Notes under the pieces: model-generated
Told to the model about the DNA's origin: nothing
What the model saw: the letters and a program-made list of their open reading frames with translations, nothing else
The model's database searches: none
Position numbers and translations under genes: made by a program
Assembly (NCBI RefSeq): GCF_017313105.1
Contig: NZ_JAFLND010000001.1
Location: forward strand, 62,001 to 126,000
Reading direction: 5' to 3'
Origin: [Muricauda] lutisoli (nom. illeg.)
Lineage (GTDB): Bacteria > Bacteroidota > Bacteroidia > Flavobacteriales > Flavobacteriaceae
DNA length: 64,000 nucleotides
Shown: positions 34,667 to 45,151 of the stretch, one piece after another
Layout: each line of letters begins with the position of its first letter
Numbering within the stretch: position 1 is the stretch's first letter

Positions 34667-35290
34667 ATGTCTGGGTTAATAGGTAAGAAAATCGGTATGA
34701 CCAGCATTTTCGACGAGAATGGAAAAAACGTTCCATGTACCGTATTGGAAGCTGGACCATGCGTGGTTACCCAAGTCAGAACCGAAGAGGTAGACGGGTA
34801 CAAAGCCCTTCAACTAGGTTTCGATGACAAGGCAGAAAAACGTGCTAACAAGGCCGAAACAGGCCACTACAAAAAAGCAGGTACTTCTCCTAAAAAGAAA
34901 GTCGTTGAGTTCCAAGGGTTTGAAGGTGAATACAAATTAGGAGATACCGTAGGTGTTGATTTGTTTGTAGAAGGAGAATTTGTTGATGTAGTAGGTACAT
35001 CAAAAGGAAAAGGATTCCAAGGTGTTGTTAAGCGCCATGGTTTCGGTGGGGTTGGACAAGCAACTCACGGTCAGCACAACAGATTGAGAGCTCCTGGTTC
35101 CATTGGTGCTGCATCTTATCCGTCCAAAGTTGTAAAAGGTCTTCGTATGGCCGGAAGAATGGGTGGAGACAGAGTTACTGTACAAAACTTAAGAGTATTG
35201 AAAGTGGTTCCAGAGAAAAATCTTTTGGTAGTAAAAGGATGTGTACCTGGCCATAAAAATTCATATGTAACTATTCAAAGGTGGCAATAA
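34667..35290 (+). CDS. rplC: 50S ribosomal protein L3
   Basis: 207 residues. [20 protein letters not shown] at the start and the central [20 protein letters not shown] loop, which reaches the peptidyl-transferase centre, are conserved. First gene after the attenuator-like hairpin; its stop overlaps the rplD ATG (TAATG). L3 is an early assembly protein of the 50S subunit. Confidence 0.98.
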   Translation: MSGLIGKKIGMTSIFDENGKNVPCTVLEAGPCVVTQVRTEEVDGYKALQLGFDDKAEKRANKAETGHYKKAGTSPKKKVVEFQGFEGEYKLGDTVGVDLFVEGEFVDVVGTSKGKGFQGVVKRHGFGGVGQATHGQHNRLRAPGSIGAASYPSKVVKGLRMAGRMGGDRVTVQNLRVLKVVPEKNLLVVKGCVPGHKNSYVTIQRWQ

Positions 35291-35919
35291 TGAAGGTAGC
35301 AGTTTTAGATATCAATGGAAAAGAAACAGGTAGGAAAGTCGAGCTTTCCGACGATGTTTTCGCGATAGAGCCTAATGAGCATGCTATTTATTTGGATGTT
35401 AAGCAGTACTTGGCCCATCAAAGGAAAGGTACTCATAAAGCCAAAGAAAGGGCTGAGATAGCTGGAAGTACCAGAAAAATCAAAAAGCAAAAAGGTACCG
35501 GTACCGCAAGGGCTGGTAGTATCAAGTCACCTATTTTTAGAGGTGGTGGTAGAATCTTTGGTCCAAGGCCAAAGGATTATACTCAAAAGTTGAACAAGAA
35601 CATGAAGCGATTGGCGAGAAAATCTGCCTTGAGCTTGAAGTCCAAAGACAAATCTTTGGTGGTTGTGGAAGACCTCAATTTTGACGCTCCAAAAACCAAG
35701 GACTTCGTTAATTTCTTGTCTTCCTTGGGAATAGAAAATAAAAAGTCCCTTATTGTGTTGGGCGATACAAATAATAACGTATATTTGTCGTCGCGTAATT
35801 TGGAACGTTCCGAAGTTGTAACAGGCTCAGAATTAAATACTTACAAAATTGTTAACGCAACAAGTTTAGTATTGACCGAAAGCGCTTTGGAAGGAATTGA
35901 ATCGAACCTAAAGAAATAA
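35290..35919 (+). CDS. rplD: 50S ribosomal protein L4
   Basis: 209 residues from ATG 35290, which overlaps the rplC stop; a GTG three codons earlier lies inside rplC and is rejected. The exit-tunnel loop region KAKERAEIAGSTRKIKKQKG and GSIKSPIFRGGGRIFGPRP are conserved. In E. coli L4 represses the S10 operon through its leader, so L4 is a candidate effector for the hairpins before rplC; this is inference. Confidence 0.97.
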   Translation: MKVAVLDINGKETGRKVELSDDVFAIEPNEHAIYLDVKQYLAHQRKGTHKAKERAEIAGSTRKIKKQKGTGTARAGSIKSPIFRGGGRIFGPRPKDYTQKLNKNMKRLARKSALSLKSKDKSLVVVEDLNFDAPKTKDFVNFLSSLGIENKKSLIVLGDTNNNVYLSSRNLERSEVVTGSELNTYKIVNATSLVLTESALEGIESNLKK

Positions 35920-35926
35920 AAGTATC

Positions 35927-36217
35927 ATGAGTGTGTTGATAAGACCGATAATTACGGAAAAAATGACCGCTGACAGCGAGCTTTTCAATCGCTATGGATT
36001 CTTTGTAAATCCAGCTGCTAACAAGTTGGAAATCAAGGAAGCGGTAGAGGCTACTTATGGTGTTTCTGTTGAAAAGGTGAGAACCATGAACTATGGTCCA
36101 ACGCGTAAGAGTCGTTATACAAAAACCGGAATTCAGCACGGGAAAACAAACGCAATGAAAAAAGCGATTGTGGATGTGGCTGAAGGTGATATTATTGATT
36201 TTTACAGTAATCTATAA
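35927..36217 (+). CDS. rplW: 50S ribosomal protein L23
   Basis: 96 residues. SVLIRPIITEKMT at the start and the LEIKEAVEATYGVSVEKVRT core are conserved. L23 lies at the tunnel exit, where trigger factor and SRP dock. Spaced 7 nt after rplD and 9 nt before rplB. Confidence 0.97.
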   Translation: MSVLIRPIITEKMTADSELFNRYGFFVNPAANKLEIKEAVEATYGVSVEKVRTMNYGPTRKSRYTKTGIQHGKTNAMKKAIVDVAEGDIIDFYSNL

Positions 36218-36226
36218 AGACGAGAA

Positions 36227-37051
36227 ATGTCAGTTAGAAAATTAAAACCGATAACCCCTGGTCAGCGTTTTAGAGTAGTAAACGGATTTGACGCGATTAC
36301 TACTGATAAGCCGGAGAAAAGCTTGCTTGCTCCGATAAAAAAGACGGGTGGTAGGAACAGTCAAGGAAAAATGACCATGCGTCACAAAGGTGGTGGTCAT
36401 AAAAGAAGATATCGAATCATCGATTTCAAAAGGGATAAGCAAGGAGTTGAGGCCACTGTGGTTTCAATTCAGTATGATCCCAATAGAACTGCATTTATCG
36501 CCTTAGTGGAGTACAAGGACGGTGAGAAAAGATATGTGGTTGCCCAAAACGGATTGCAGGTAGGACAGACTGTAAAGTCTGGTTCCGGTTCTGCTCCTGA
36601 AATTGGAAATGCACTTCCATTGAGCGAGATTCCGTTGGGTACAATTGTGTCTTGTATAGAGTTGAGACCAGGTCAAGGTGCGATCATGGCGCGTAGTGCT
36701 GGAACTTTTGCCCAATTAATGGCAAAAGATGGTAAGTTCGTGACCTTGAAACTGCCCTCTGGTGAAACCAGAATGGTTTTGGCCACATGTTTGGCCACTG
36801 TAGGTGCAGTTTCCAACTCCGACCACCAATTGCTTGTTTCCGGTAAAGCTGGTAGAAGCAGATGGTTGGGTAGAAGACCAAGAACTAGACCTGTAGCTAT
36901 GAACCCTGTTGATCACCCAATGGGAGGTGGTGAAGGTAGAGCTTCAGGAGGTCATCCAAGATCTAAGAACGGTATTCCTGCTAAAGGATTTAGAACTCGT
37001 TCTAGAACTAAGGACACCAATAGATATATCATAGAACGTAGAAAGAAATAA
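36227..37051 (+). CDS. rplB: 50S ribosomal protein L2
   Basis: 274 residues. Conserved [12 protein letters not shown] start, [20 protein letters not shown], and the C-terminal [20 protein letters not shown] with the essential His. L2 supports peptidyl-transferase assembly and subunit joining. Normal position between rplW and rpsS. Confidence 0.98.
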   Translation: MSVRKLKPITPGQRFRVVNGFDAITTDKPEKSLLAPIKKTGGRNSQGKMTMRHKGGGHKRRYRIIDFKRDKQGVEATVVSIQYDPNRTAFIALVEYKDGEKRYVVAQNGLQVGQTVKSGSGSAPEIGNALPLSEIPLGTIVSCIELRPGQGAIMARSAGTFAQLMAKDGKFVTLKLPSGETRMVLATCLATVGAVSNSDHQLLVSGKAGRSRWLGRRPRTRPVAMNPVDHPMGGGEGRASGGHPRSKNGIPAKGFRTRSRTKDTNRYIIERRKK

Positions 37052-37062
37052 AAGAAAAGTAA

Positions 37063-37341
37063 ATGGCACGTTCGTTAAAAAAAGGACCATACGTTCATTT
37101 TAGTCTGGAGAAAAAAGTCCAGGCCAATATAGAATCAGGTAAGAAATCGGTTATCAAAACGTGGTCTAGGGCCTCTATGATAACGCCGGACTTTGTTGGG
37201 CAAACCATCGCAGTACACAACGGAAGACAATTTGTTCCCGTGTTCGTTACTGAAAACATGGTGGGTCACAAACTAGGAGAATTTTCACCTACTAGATCTT
37301 TTAGGGGTCATGCAGGAGCTAAAAACAAAGGTAAAAAGTAA
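37063..37341 (+). CDS. rpsS: 30S ribosomal protein S19
   Basis: 92 residues. [38 protein letters not shown] and the ending [20 protein letters not shown] are hallmarks. S19 pairs with S13 in the head of the small subunit. It starts 11 nt after rplB. Confidence 0.98.
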   Translation: MARSLKKGPYVHFSLEKKVQANIESGKKSVIKTWSRASMITPDFVGQTIAVHNGRQFVPVFVTENMVGHKLGEFSPTRSFRGHAGAKNKGKK

Positions 37342-37348
37342 GTAAGCT

Positions 37349-37756
37349 ATGGGAGTTCGTAAAAGAGAAATGGCCGAAAGGTTAAAAGAAGAGAAAAAGC
37401 AACTTGCTATTGCAAAGCTTAACAATTGCCCAACTTCTCCAAGAAAGATGCGTTTGGTCGCTGACTTAGTGAGAGGCAAGCAAATTGAGATGGCATTGGC
37501 TACCCTAAGGTTCAATCCTAAAGAGGCATCCAGAAAATTAGAAAAGCTTTTACTTTCTGCAATTGCAAACTGGGAAGCTAAAAATGAAGGTGCTGATATT
37601 GAGGCTGCCGATCTTTATATCAAGGAAATCCGTGTGGACGGAGGAACTATGTTGAAGAGATTGAGACCAGCTCCACAAGGTAGAGCACATAGAATTAGAA
37701 AGCGTTCCAATCATGTAACCATGATCTTGGAGGCCAATAACAACGTTCAAAGCTAG
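37349..37756 (+). CDS. rplV: 50S ribosomal protein L22
   Basis: 135 residues, a little longer than the E. coli protein because of an N-terminal helix (MAERLKEEKKQLAIAKL). The core NNCPTSPRKMRLVADLVRGK and the tunnel hairpin (GTMLKRLRPAPQGRAHRIRK is the conserved region) are intact. L22 lines the exit tunnel. It lies 7 nt after rpsS. Confidence 0.97.
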   Translation: MGVRKREMAERLKEEKKQLAIAKLNNCPTSPRKMRLVADLVRGKQIEMALATLRFNPKEASRKLEKLLLSAIANWEAKNEGADIEAADLYIKEIRVDGGTMLKRLRPAPQGRAHRIRKRSNHVTMILEANNNVQS

Positions 37757-37765
37757 AAGAATAAT

Positions 37766-38476
37766 ATGGGACAGAAGACCAATCCAATAGGAAATCGCTT
37801 AGGAATTATCAGAGGATGGGAATCCAACTGGTACGGAGGAAATGATTACGGCGATAAACTGGCTGAAGACGATAAAATCAGAAAGTACCTTTATGCGCGT
37901 TTGGCTAAAGCTAGCGTATCCAGGGTAATTATAGAGAGAACCTTAAAATTGATCACTATTACCATTACCACGTCAAGACCTGGTATCATCATTGGTAAAG
38001 GTGGGCAAGAGGTGGACAAGCTAAAGGAAGAGCTTAAGAAAATCACCAACAAAGAGGTTCAGATCAACATTCATGAAATTAAGAGACCTGAGCTTGATGC
38101 AAACTTGGTAGCTGCAAGTGTCGCAAGACAGATTGAAAGCAGAATTTCATACAGAAGGGCCATTAAAATGGCTATTGCAGCAGCAATGCGTATGAATGCC
38201 GAAGGTATCAAGATTCAGATTTCCGGACGTTTGAACGGGGCCGAGATGGCACGTTCCGAATCTTACAAAGAAGGAAGGATTCCATTATCTACTTTCCGTG
38301 CAGATGTGGACTACGCCTTGCACGAAGCTCACACTACCTATGGTAGATTGGGAGTAAAGGTATGGATCATGAAAGGAGAGGTTTACGGTAAAAGAGAGCT
38401 TTCCCCATTAGTAGGATTAAGTAAGAGTCAAGGAAAAGGCGGCAAGGATAACAAGAAATCCCGTCGTAGAAAGTAA
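37766..38476 (+). CDS. rpsC: 30S ribosomal protein S3
   Basis: 236 residues. [20 protein letters not shown] at the start, KH-domain [20 protein letters not shown] and the C-terminal RTEE-like region ([20 protein letters not shown]). The tail is very basic ([14 protein letters not shown]). S3 lines the mRNA entry channel. Confidence 0.98.
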   Translation: MGQKTNPIGNRLGIIRGWESNWYGGNDYGDKLAEDDKIRKYLYARLAKASVSRVIIERTLKLITITITTSRPGIIIGKGGQEVDKLKEELKKITNKEVQINIHEIKRPELDANLVAASVARQIESRISYRRAIKMAIAAAMRMNAEGIKIQISGRLNGAEMARSESYKEGRIPLSTFRADVDYALHEAHTTYGRLGVKVWIMKGEVYGKRELSPLVGLSKSQGKGGKDNKKSRRRK

Positions 38477-38496
38477 TTAAGATAAAGTAAGGTAAA

Positions 38497-38916
38497 ATGT
38501 TACAGCCAAAAAGAACAAAATTTCGTAAAGCCCAGAAAGGGCGTATGAAGGGGAACTCTCAGAGAGGGCACCAACTTTCCAATGGAATGTTCGGTATCAA
38601 GTCCATGGATTCGCACTTCATTACTGCTCGTCAGATAGAGGCTGCACGTATCGCTGCGACAAGATACATGAAAAGACAAGGTCAGTTGTGGATCAAAATA
38701 TTCCCGGACAAGCCTATCACCAAAAAACCTCTCGAGGTTCGTATGGGTAAAGGTAAAGGTGCTCCAGAATATTGGGTAGCCGTGGTGAAGCCTGGTAGAA
38801 TCATGTTCGAGATTGCCGGTGTACCAAAGGATATTGCCGAGGAAGCCTTGAGGCTCGCGGCACAAAAACTTCCGGTGAAGACCAAGTTTGTTGTAGCAAG
38901 GGATTATTCCGCCTAA
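38497..38916 (+). CDS. rplP: 50S ribosomal protein L16
   Basis: 139 residues. [40 protein letters not shown] and [20 protein letters not shown] are conserved. L16 contacts the A-site tRNA elbow on the 50S subunit. Spaced 20 nt after rpsC. Confidence 0.98.
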   Translation: MLQPKRTKFRKAQKGRMKGNSQRGHQLSNGMFGIKSMDSHFITARQIEAARIAATRYMKRQGQLWIKIFPDKPITKKPLEVRMGKGKGAPEYWVAVVKPGRIMFEIAGVPKDIAEEALRLAAQKLPVKTKFVVARDYSA

Positions 38917-38935
38917 TTTTTAATTGAGAAGAAAG

Positions 38936-39127
38936 ATGAGACAATCAGAAATAAAAGAACTTTCAATTGAAGAGCTAAAGGAGAGATTGGCCGAGTTCAA
39001 AAAACAACACGCCGACCTAAAAATGGCACACGCTGTTACTCCTTTGGAAAATCCTTTACAGATCAGAAAGACTAGAAGGACGGTAGCAAGACTTGCAACT
39101 GAATTAACTAAAAGGGAATTACAATAA
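38936..39127 (+). CDS. rpmC: 50S ribosomal protein L29
   Basis: 63 residues from ATG 38936, preferred to a TTG four codons upstream because family members start MKQSEI-like. Two-helix protein; [20 protein letters not shown] is the conserved middle. L29 lies by the tunnel exit next to L23. It follows rplP by 19 nt. Confidence 0.95.
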   Translation: MRQSEIKELSIEELKERLAEFKKQHADLKMAHAVTPLENPLQIRKTRRTVARLATELTKRELQ

Positions 39128-39140
39128 TCGGTTCTGCCTT

Positions 39141-39398
39141 ATGGAAAACAGAAATTTAAGAAAAGAAAGAATAGGCGTTGTTACCAGCAACAAAATGGAG
39201 AAATCGATAGTGGTTTCTGAGGTAAAACGAGTGAAGCACCCGATGTACGGGAAGTTCGTTCTGAAGACCAAGAAATATGTTGCCCACGACGAGAAGAACG
39301 ATTGCAACGAAGGTGATACCGTCAAAATAATGGAAACACGACCATTGAGCAAAACAAAATGCTGGAGGTTGGTAGAAATCCTAGAAAGAGCTAAATAA
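39141..39398 (+). CDS. rpsQ: 30S ribosomal protein S17
   Basis: 85 residues. [31 protein letters not shown] and [15 protein letters not shown] identify this OB-fold 16S rRNA binder. Two nucleotides separate its stop from rplN. Confidence 0.97.
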   Translation: MENRNLRKERIGVVTSNKMEKSIVVSEVKRVKHPMYGKFVLKTKKYVAHDEKNDCNEGDTVKIMETRPLSKTKCWRLVEILERAK

Positions 39399-39400
39399 TT

Positions 39401-39769
39401 ATGGTACAGCAAGAATCAAGATTAAGAGTTGCGGACAATACCGGTGCAAAAGAAGTTTTGACCATCCGCGTACTAGGAGGAACAAAAAGAAGATACGCTT
39501 CATTGGGTGACAAAATCGTTGTTACCGTAAAAGAAGCCACTCCAAACGGTACTGTAAAGAAAGGTTCTGTGTCTACAGCAGTTGTTGTTAGAACAAAGAA
39601 AGAAGTGAGAAGACCAGATGGTTCTTACATCCGTTTCGACGACAACGCATGTGTGTTGTTGAACCCGACCGGGGAGATGAGAGGAACTCGTGTATTTGGT
39701 CCTGTTGCCAGAGAGTTGAGGGACAGACAATTCATGAAGATTGTTTCATTGGCGCCTGAAGTGCTATAA
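39401..39769 (+). CDS. rplN: 50S ribosomal protein L14
   Basis: 122 residues. [20 protein letters not shown] at the start, [20 protein letters not shown] and [14 protein letters not shown] are conserved. L14 lies on the interface side of the 50S subunit and is the docking site for the silencing factor RsfS. Confidence 0.98.
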   Translation: MVQQESRLRVADNTGAKEVLTIRVLGGTKRRYASLGDKIVVTVKEATPNGTVKKGSVSTAVVVRTKKEVRRPDGSYIRFDDNACVLLNPTGEMRGTRVFGPVARELRDRQFMKIVSLAPEVL

Positions 39770-39785
39770 AAGAAATATCAGAAAG

Positions 39786-40097
39786 ATGAAGTTGAAAATA
39801 AAAACAGGGGATACGGTAAAAGTCATTGCGGGAGACCACAAAGGCAGTGAAGGTAAAGTACTTCAAGTAGACCGTGAAAAGAACAAAGCTATCGTGGAAG
39901 GCATCAACGAAGTGTCCAAACACGAAAAGCCAAGTGCGAACAACCCTCAAGGAGGCATAACTAAAAAGGAGGCCCCAATACATATTTCCAATCTTTCCTT
40001 GATCGATCCAAAATCTGGCGAGGCTACTCGTGTTGGATACGAAGTAAGGGACGGAAAGAAAGTAAGGTTTTCCAAAAAATCCAATGAAGTAATTTAG
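39786..40097 (+). CDS. rplX: 50S ribosomal protein L24
   Basis: 103 residues from ATG 39786; a longer open frame begins inside rplN but carries no family similarity. The KOW motif [20 protein letters not shown] (about 9-28) is clear. L24 is an assembly initiator of the 50S subunit. The gene begins 16 nt after rplN and ends 2 nt before rplE. Confidence 0.96.
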   Translation: MKLKIKTGDTVKVIAGDHKGSEGKVLQVDREKNKAIVEGINEVSKHEKPSANNPQGGITKKEAPIHISNLSLIDPKSGEATRVGYEVRDGKKVRFSKKSNEVI

Positions 40098-40099
40098 TC

Positions 40100-40651
40100 A
40101 TGAGTTACATTCCAAGATTAAAACAAGAATATAAAGAGCGCGTAATCAAGGCGCTGACCGAAGAATTTGGTTACGAAAATGTAATGCAAGTTCCCAAGTT
40201 GCAAAAAATAGTGGTCAGCCGTGGAGTCGGTGCCGCTGTTTCCGATAAAAAACTGATCGATCACGCTGTGGATGAGTTGACCAATATTACAGGTCAAAAA
40301 GCGGTCGCTACCCTTTCCAAGAAAGATGTTGCATCTTTTAAATTGAGAAAAGGTATGCCAATTGGCGCAAAAGTGACCCTTAGAGGAGAACGCATGTACG
40401 AATTTTTGGATAGATTGATCACCAGTGCCCTTCCCAGGGTTCGTGATTTCTCAGGAGTTAAAGCCACAGGTTTCGACGGTAGAGGTAACTACAATTTGGG
40501 AGTTACTGAACAAATCATCTTTCCAGAAATCAATATTGACAGAATCAACAGAATCAACGGAATGGACATTACGTTCGTTACTTCCGCTGAAACTGATAAA
40601 GAAGCAAAATCATTGTTAACCGAACTGGGAGTACCCTTTAAAAAGAACTAG
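40100..40651 (+). CDS. rplE: 50S ribosomal protein L5
   Basis: 183 residues. [40 protein letters not shown] and [20 protein letters not shown] are conserved. L5 binds 5S rRNA and contacts S13 in bridge B1b. One nucleotide separates its stop from rpsN. Confidence 0.98.
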   Translation: MSYIPRLKQEYKERVIKALTEEFGYENVMQVPKLQKIVVSRGVGAAVSDKKLIDHAVDELTNITGQKAVATLSKKDVASFKLRKGMPIGAKVTLRGERMYEFLDRLITSALPRVRDFSGVKATGFDGRGNYNLGVTEQIIFPEINIDRINRINGMDITFVTSAETDKEAKSLLTELGVPFKKN

Positions 40652-40652
40652 T

Positions 40653-40922
40653 ATGGCCAAGGAATCAATGAAAGCCCGCGAAAGAAAAAGGGCTAAAATG
40701 GTAGAAAAATACGCCGAGAAAAGAAAGGCTCTAAAAGAAGCGGGAGATTATGAGGCTTTGCAGAAGTTGCCAAAGAACGCTTCTCCTGTTCGTATGAGGA
40801 ACCGTTGTAAACTAACAGGTAGACCTCGTGGTTACATGAGAACTTTTGGTATATCAAGGGTTATGTTCAGGGAAATGGCCAATAAAGGTTTGATTCCTGG
40901 AGTTAAAAAGGCAAGTTGGTAA
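40653..40922 (+). CDS. rpsN: 30S ribosomal protein S14, zinc-free type
   Basis: 89 residues, the long form. The C-terminal core [20 protein letters not shown] is conserved but the paired CxxC zinc motifs of the short S14 are absent (only one Cys), so it needs no zinc. It lies in the normal place between rplE and rpsH. Confidence 0.97.
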   Translation: MAKESMKARERKRAKMVEKYAEKRKALKEAGDYEALQKLPKNASPVRMRNRCKLTGRPRGYMRTFGISRVMFREMANKGLIPGVKKASW

Positions 40923-40940
40923 TTTAGATAAAGAAAAGAA

Positions 40941-41339
40941 ATGCTTACAGATCCAATTTCAGATTATTTGACCAGATTGAGAAATGCCAACAAGGCAGGT
41001 CATAGGGTTGTAGATATCCCAGGTTCCAATCTAAAAAGACAGATTACCAAAATATTGTTCGATCAAGGATATATTTTGAGCTATAAGTTCGAGGAAGATA
41101 AAGTACAAGGGAACATCAAAATCGCCCTTAAGTACGATAAATTCACCAAGGAGCCTATCATTAAAAAATTGCAGAGGGTAAGTAAGCCCGGTCTGCGAAA
41201 GTATTCAAGCTCTAACGATTTGCCTAGAGTATTGAACGGTTTGGGTATCGCTATCGTTTCAACTTCCCACGGAGTTATGACGAGCAAGCAAGCTCAGCAA
41301 GAGAACGTAGGTGGTGAGGTATTGTGCTACGTATATTAA
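40941..41339 (+). CDS. rpsH: 30S ribosomal protein S8
   Basis: 132 residues. DPISDYLTRLRNANKAGHRV at the start and the RNA-binding end GIAIVSTSHGVMTSKQAQQE plus GGEVLCYVY are diagnostic. In E. coli S8 represses the spc operon at the L5 gene; no matching structure is evident in the 1-2 nt gaps here. Confidence 0.98.
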   Translation: MLTDPISDYLTRLRNANKAGHRVVDIPGSNLKRQITKILFDQGYILSYKFEEDKVQGNIKIALKYDKFTKEPIIKKLQRVSKPGLRKYSSSNDLPRVLNGLGIAIVSTSHGVMTSKQAQQENVGGEVLCYVY

Positions 41340-41358
41340 TTGAGAAAAGAGAAGAAAA

Positions 41359-41901
41359 ATGTCTAGAATAGGTAACAGTCCAGTAAAAATCCCTGAGGGA
41401 GTCACTGTAGAGGTGAAGGATTCCATGGTTACTGTAAAAGGTAAATTGGGAGAGCTTACACAAGAGTTTTCAGGGATTGACATAAAAGTCGAGGACGGAA
41501 GTGTTGTTTTGGAAAGACCTTCCGATGACAATAATCACAAATCAAAACATGGTTTATACCGCGCTCTTATCAATAATATGGTAGCAGGTGTAACCGAAGG
41601 TTGGACCAAGGAATTGGAACTTGTAGGAGTTGGTTACAGAGCCAGCAACCAAGGACAGAAATTGGATTTGGCCCTAGGATTCTCTCATAACATTGTTCTG
41701 GACATCGCTCCCGAAGTAAAGATTGAGACCATCTCCGAAAAAGGGAAAAACCCTATCGTAAAACTAACATCTCACGACAAGCAATTGGTAGGTCAGGTGG
41801 CCGCCAAAATCAGATCTTTCCGTAAGCCAGAGCCTTACAAAGGAAAAGGTGTGAAGTTTGTTGGTGAGCAATTAAGAAGAAAAGCAGGTAAATCAGCTTA
41901 A
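41359..41901 (+). CDS. rplF: 50S ribosomal protein L6
   Basis: 180 residues. [20 protein letters not shown] at the start, two homologous L6 folds, and the ending [20 protein letters not shown] are diagnostic. L6 binds helix 97 near the factor-binding site. It follows rpsH by 19 nt. Confidence 0.98.
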   Translation: MSRIGNSPVKIPEGVTVEVKDSMVTVKGKLGELTQEFSGIDIKVEDGSVVLERPSDDNNHKSKHGLYRALINNMVAGVTEGWTKELELVGVGYRASNQGQKLDLALGFSHNIVLDIAPEVKIETISEKGKNPIVKLTSHDKQLVGQVAAKIRSFRKPEPYKGKGVKFVGEQLRRKAGKSA

Positions 41902-41912
41902 TAATTAAGACT

Positions 41913-42266
41913 ATGGGATTATCTAAGACTGAAAGAAAATTACGCATCCGAAGAAGAATACGCAAAGTATCCTTCGGAACTGAAGCAAGACCAAGGTTGT
42001 CTGTTTTCAGAAGCAATAAAGAAATATATGCCCAGTTGATTGACGACAATAAAGGTGTAACTTTGGCGGCGGCTTCATCCAGAGATAAGGATGTCGACTC
42101 CAAAGGAACAAAGTCCGAAGTTGCGACCAACGTGGGTAAGGCCATAGCCGAAAAGGCCCTTAAGCTTGGTGTTGAAGCCGTTGCTTTTGATAGGGGAGGA
42201 AACCTATATCACGGAAGAGTAAAATCATTGGCTGAAGGAGCTAGGGAAGCCGGACTAAAATTTTAA
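41913..42266 (+). CDS. rplR: 50S ribosomal protein L18
   Basis: 117 residues. [37 protein letters not shown] and [20 protein letters not shown] are conserved. L18 bridges 5S and 23S rRNA. It ends 6 nt before rpsE. Confidence 0.97.
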   Translation: MGLSKTERKLRIRRRIRKVSFGTEARPRLSVFRSNKEIYAQLIDDNKGVTLAAASSRDKDVDSKGTKSEVATNVGKAIAEKALKLGVEAVAFDRGGNLYHGRVKSLAEGAREAGLKF

Positions 42267-42272
42267 TAAACT

Positions 42273-42797
42273 ATGTACCAGAATTACAAAAACGTAGAGA
42301 CAGTAAAGCCAGGTGGACTGGAGTTGAAAGACCGTTTGGTTGGAGTACAAAGAGTTACCAAGGTAACAAAAGGTGGTAGAGCCTTTGGTTTTTCGGCAAT
42401 AGTTGTGGTTGGTGACGAAAATGGAGTTGTTGGACATGGTTTGGGAAAATCCAAGGAAGTAGCTACAGCCATTGCTAAAGCTATTGAGGATGCCAAAAAG
42501 AACTTGGTTCGAATTCCATTGAACAAAGCAACCCTTCCTCATGAGCAAAAAGGAAAATACGGTGGAGCAAGAGTTTTTATCAAGCCTGCTTCCCATGGTA
42601 CCGGGGTTATTGCCGGTGGAGCTGTAAGAGCTGTATTGGAAGCTGTTGGAGTACAGGATGTACTGTCTAAATCCCAAGGATCTTCCAACCCACACAATGT
42701 GGTAAAAGCTACTTTCGATGCTTTGTTGCAATTGAGAAGTGCTGATACCGTAGCAAAACAAAGAGGAGTTTCCTTGGAAAAAGTCTTTAAAGGATAA
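42273..42797 (+). CDS. rpsE: 30S ribosomal protein S5
   Basis: 174 residues. The double-stranded RNA-binding fold includes [20 protein letters not shown] and the second domain has [21 protein letters not shown]5 contributes to decoding fidelity with S4 and S12. It is followed 12 nt later by rpmD. Confidence 0.98.
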   Translation: MYQNYKNVETVKPGGLELKDRLVGVQRVTKVTKGGRAFGFSAIVVVGDENGVVGHGLGKSKEVATAIAKAIEDAKKNLVRIPLNKATLPHEQKGKYGGARVFIKPASHGTGVIAGGAVRAVLEAVGVQDVLSKSQGSSNPHNVVKATFDALLQLRSADTVAKQRGVSLEKVFKG

Positions 42798-42809
42798 ATA
42801 GAGGATATT

Positions 42810-42989
42810 ATGTCAAAGATTAAGGTTAAACAAATAAAGAGCGGCATTAAAAAGCCACAAGACCAAAAAAGGACTTTGGAGGCTCTTGGACTGAAAAAAA
42901 TCGGACAGGAAGTTGAGCACGAAGCGACTCCTAGTATCCTTGGAATGGTAAATAAGGTAAAACACTTGGTTTCCACAGAGGAAGCTTAA
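42810..42989 (+). CDS. rpmD: 50S ribosomal protein L30
   Basis: 59 residues (MSKIKVKQIKSGIKKPQDQK start; LEALGLKKIGQEVEHEATPS core), the expected small ferredoxin-like L30. It sits in its normal place between rpsE and rplO, 12 and 13 nt from its neighbours. Confidence 0.96.
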   Translation: MSKIKVKQIKSGIKKPQDQKRTLEALGLKKIGQEVEHEATPSILGMVNKVKHLVSTEEA

Positions 42990-43002
42990 AATATAAAGGC
43001 AC

Positions 43003-43455
43003 ATGGATTTGAATAATCTTAAACCAGCGGATGGCGCTGTGCACAAAGAAGGAAAACGTGTAGGACGTGGAGAAGGTTCCGGTAAAGGAGGAACATCTAC
43101 CCGTGGGCACAAAGGAGCCAAGTCTAGATCTGGATATTCCAAAAAGATTGGTTTCGAAGGTGGTCAGATGCCATTGCAAAGACGTGTACCCAAGTTCGGT
43201 TTTACTAACATGAACAGGAAAGAGTACACAGGAATCAATTTGGGCAAACTTCAAGAGTTGGTTGATAAAGGAACCGTGAAAAACGAAATTACTTTGGAAA
43301 CTCTTATCGAGAATGGACTGGCCCACAAAAACGATTTGGTAAAGATATTGGGTGACGGTGAATTGAAAGCCTCCCTTAAAGTATCTGTACATAAATTTAC
43401 TGCTTCCGCTAAAGCTGCGATTGAGTCAGCAGGAGGTGAGGCAATAAGTTTATAA
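43003..43455 (+). CDS. rplO: 50S ribosomal protein L15
   Basis: 150 residues. [20 protein letters not shown], then the glycine-rich [20 protein letters not shown] and [18 protein letters not shown] are diagnostic. L15 is a late-assembly protein linking 23S rRNA domains. It is followed 10 nt later by secY. Confidence 0.98.
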   Translation: MDLNNLKPADGAVHKEGKRVGRGEGSGKGGTSTRGHKGAKSRSGYSKKIGFEGGQMPLQRRVPKFGFTNMNRKEYTGINLGKLQELVDKGTVKNEITLETLIENGLAHKNDLVKILGDGELKASLKVSVHKFTASAKAAIESAGGEAISL

Positions 43456-43465
43456 GAATTATAGC

Positions 43466-44809
43466 ATGAAGAAATTTATTGAGACCATATCAAATATCTG
43501 GAAGATAGATGAATTAAGACAGCGAATTATCCTAACATTGGGATTGTTATTGGTGTACCGATTTGGTGCTCAAGTTGTCCTTCCTGGTATTGATACTGCC
43601 CAATTGGCGGAATTATCCTCGCAGACTGAAAGTGGTATCTTGGGTATTCTGAATGCTTTTACGGGTGGTGCTTTCGCGAATGCTTCGGTGTTCGCTTTGG
43701 GTATTATGCCCTACATCTCCGCTTCCATTGTAGTACAGTTGATGGGAATTGCGATTCCATATCTTCAAAAACTACAAAAAGAAGGAGAAAGCGGTAGAAA
43801 AACCATCAACCAGATTACCCGTTGGTTAACAATAGGGATCTGTATCGTTCAAGCCCCTGCCTATTTGTACGGTCTTGGCGCCTTAGGTGTGCCGGACAGT
43901 GCATTTGTTTTGGGCAAAGGTTTGGATTTTATCGTTCCAGCTGTTATTATATTGGTAACAGGATGTGTGTTCGCTATGTGGTTGGGTGAGAAAATTACCG
44001 ATAAGGGAATCGGAAACGGTATCTCCTTGTTGATTATGGTAGGTATTATCGCAACAATGCCACAGGCATTTGCACAGGAATTTGTTTCAAGAACAACCAA
44101 CAACACGGGAGGAATCATGTTTATGTTGATCGAGGTGATTGTTTGGTTCTTGGTCATCTTGGCCAGTGTTTATTTAACCATGGCCGTAAGACAGATTCCG
44201 GTACAGTACGCAAGAAGAACAGCTTCTGGCGGATACGAAAAGAACGTAATGGGAGCACGTCAGTACATTCCACTAAAATTGAATGCTTCTGGTGTAATGC
44301 CCATTATCTTTGCACAGGCAATTATGTTCGCACCAAGTTTGATTGGTAGAACATTCAACGATACCGCTGCTGGTCAGTGGATGGAAGTACAATTCGCCGA
44401 TATATTCGGATTGGCCTACAACATCCTATTTGCGGTATTGATCATCATATTTACGTACTTCTATACGGCGATCACCGTGCCAACCAACAAAATGGCAGAT
44501 GATTTGAAAAGAAGTGGTGGTTTCATCCCGGGTATTCGCCCAGGAAAAGAAACAGGAAATTATTTGGACAAAATAATGTCCTTGATTACATTACCTGGCT
44601 CCATCTTTTTGGCCTTGTTGGCGGTATTGCCGGCTGTGGTTGTAAAGTTGATGGATGTACAGGCCGGATGGGCATTGTTTTACGGAGGTACATCACTATT
44701 GATTATGGTGGGTGTAGCGATAGATACTGTACAACAAGTAAATTCTTATTTGTTGAACAGGCATTACGACGGCTTAATGAAAACCGGTAAAAACAGAAAA
44801 GTAGCATAA
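43466..44809 (+). CDS. secY: Preprotein translocase subunit SecY
   Basis: 447 residues with ten hydrophobic helices. Hallmarks: LGLLLVYRFGAQVVLPGIDT in the first helix and plug region, MPYISASIVVQLMGIAIPYL (helix 2-3), and the cytoplasmic RSGGFIPGIRPGKET before the C-terminal helices. It forms the Sec channel with SecE and SecG. infA follows 3 nt later; the adk and map genes that often lie here are missing. Confidence 0.98.
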   Translation: MKKFIETISNIWKIDELRQRIILTLGLLLVYRFGAQVVLPGIDTAQLAELSSQTESGILGILNAFTGGAFANASVFALGIMPYISASIVVQLMGIAIPYLQKLQKEGESGRKTINQITRWLTIGICIVQAPAYLYGLGALGVPDSAFVLGKGLDFIVPAVIILVTGCVFAMWLGEKITDKGIGNGISLLIMVGIIATMPQAFAQEFVSRTTNNTGGIMFMLIEVIVWFLVILASVYLTMAVRQIPVQYARRTASGGYEKNVMGARQYIPLKLNASGVMPIIFAQAIMFAPSLIGRTFNDTAAGQWMEVQFADIFGLAYNILFAVLIIIFTYFYTAITVPTNKMADDLKRSGGFIPGIRPGKETGNYLDKIMSLITLPGSIFLALLAVLPAVVVKLMDVQAGWALFYGGTSLLIMVGVAIDTVQQVNSYLLNRHYDGLMKTGKNRKVA

Positions 44810-44812
44810 TTT

Positions 44813-45028
44813 ATGGCAAAGCAGCCAGCAATAGAACAAGACGGGACTATTATTGAAGCATTGTCTAATGCAATGTTCAGAGTAGAATTAGAGAATGGGC
44901 ACGTGGTAACGGCGCACATTTCCGGGAAGATGCGTATGCACTACATTAAGTTGCTTCCAGGAGATAAGGTAAAGTTGGAGATGAGCCCATACGATTTAAC
45001 AAAAGCAAGAATTACTTATAGATACTAG
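44813..45028 (+). CDS. infA: Translation initiation factor IF-1
   Basis: 71 residues. OB-fold protein with [40 protein letters not shown] and [20 protein letters not shown]. It blocks the A site during initiation. Located between secY and rpmJ, 4 nt before the latter. Confidence 0.98.
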   Translation: MAKQPAIEQDGTIIEALSNAMFRVELENGHVVTAHISGKMRMHYIKLLPGDKVKLEMSPYDLTKARITYRY

Positions 45029-45032
45029 TTAC

Positions 45033-45149
45033 ATGAAAGTAAGAGCATCAATAAAGAAGAGAAGTGCCGACTGCAAAATTGTTCGCAGAAAGGGCAGATT
45101 GTACGTAATCAACAAAAAGAATCCTAGATTTAAACAAAGACAAGGGTAA
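45033..45149 (+). CDS. rpmJ: 50S ribosomal protein L36, zinc-free type
   Basis: 38 residues ([20 protein letters not shown] start, then [18 protein letters not shown]). The length and ending are those of L36, but the zinc ligands of the C+ form (three Cys and one His) are reduced to a single Cys, so this is the zinc-independent form. It lies between infA and rpsM. Confidence 0.96.
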   Translation: MKVRASIKKRSADCKIVRRKGRLYVINKKNPRFKQRQG

Positions 45150-45151
45150 TT

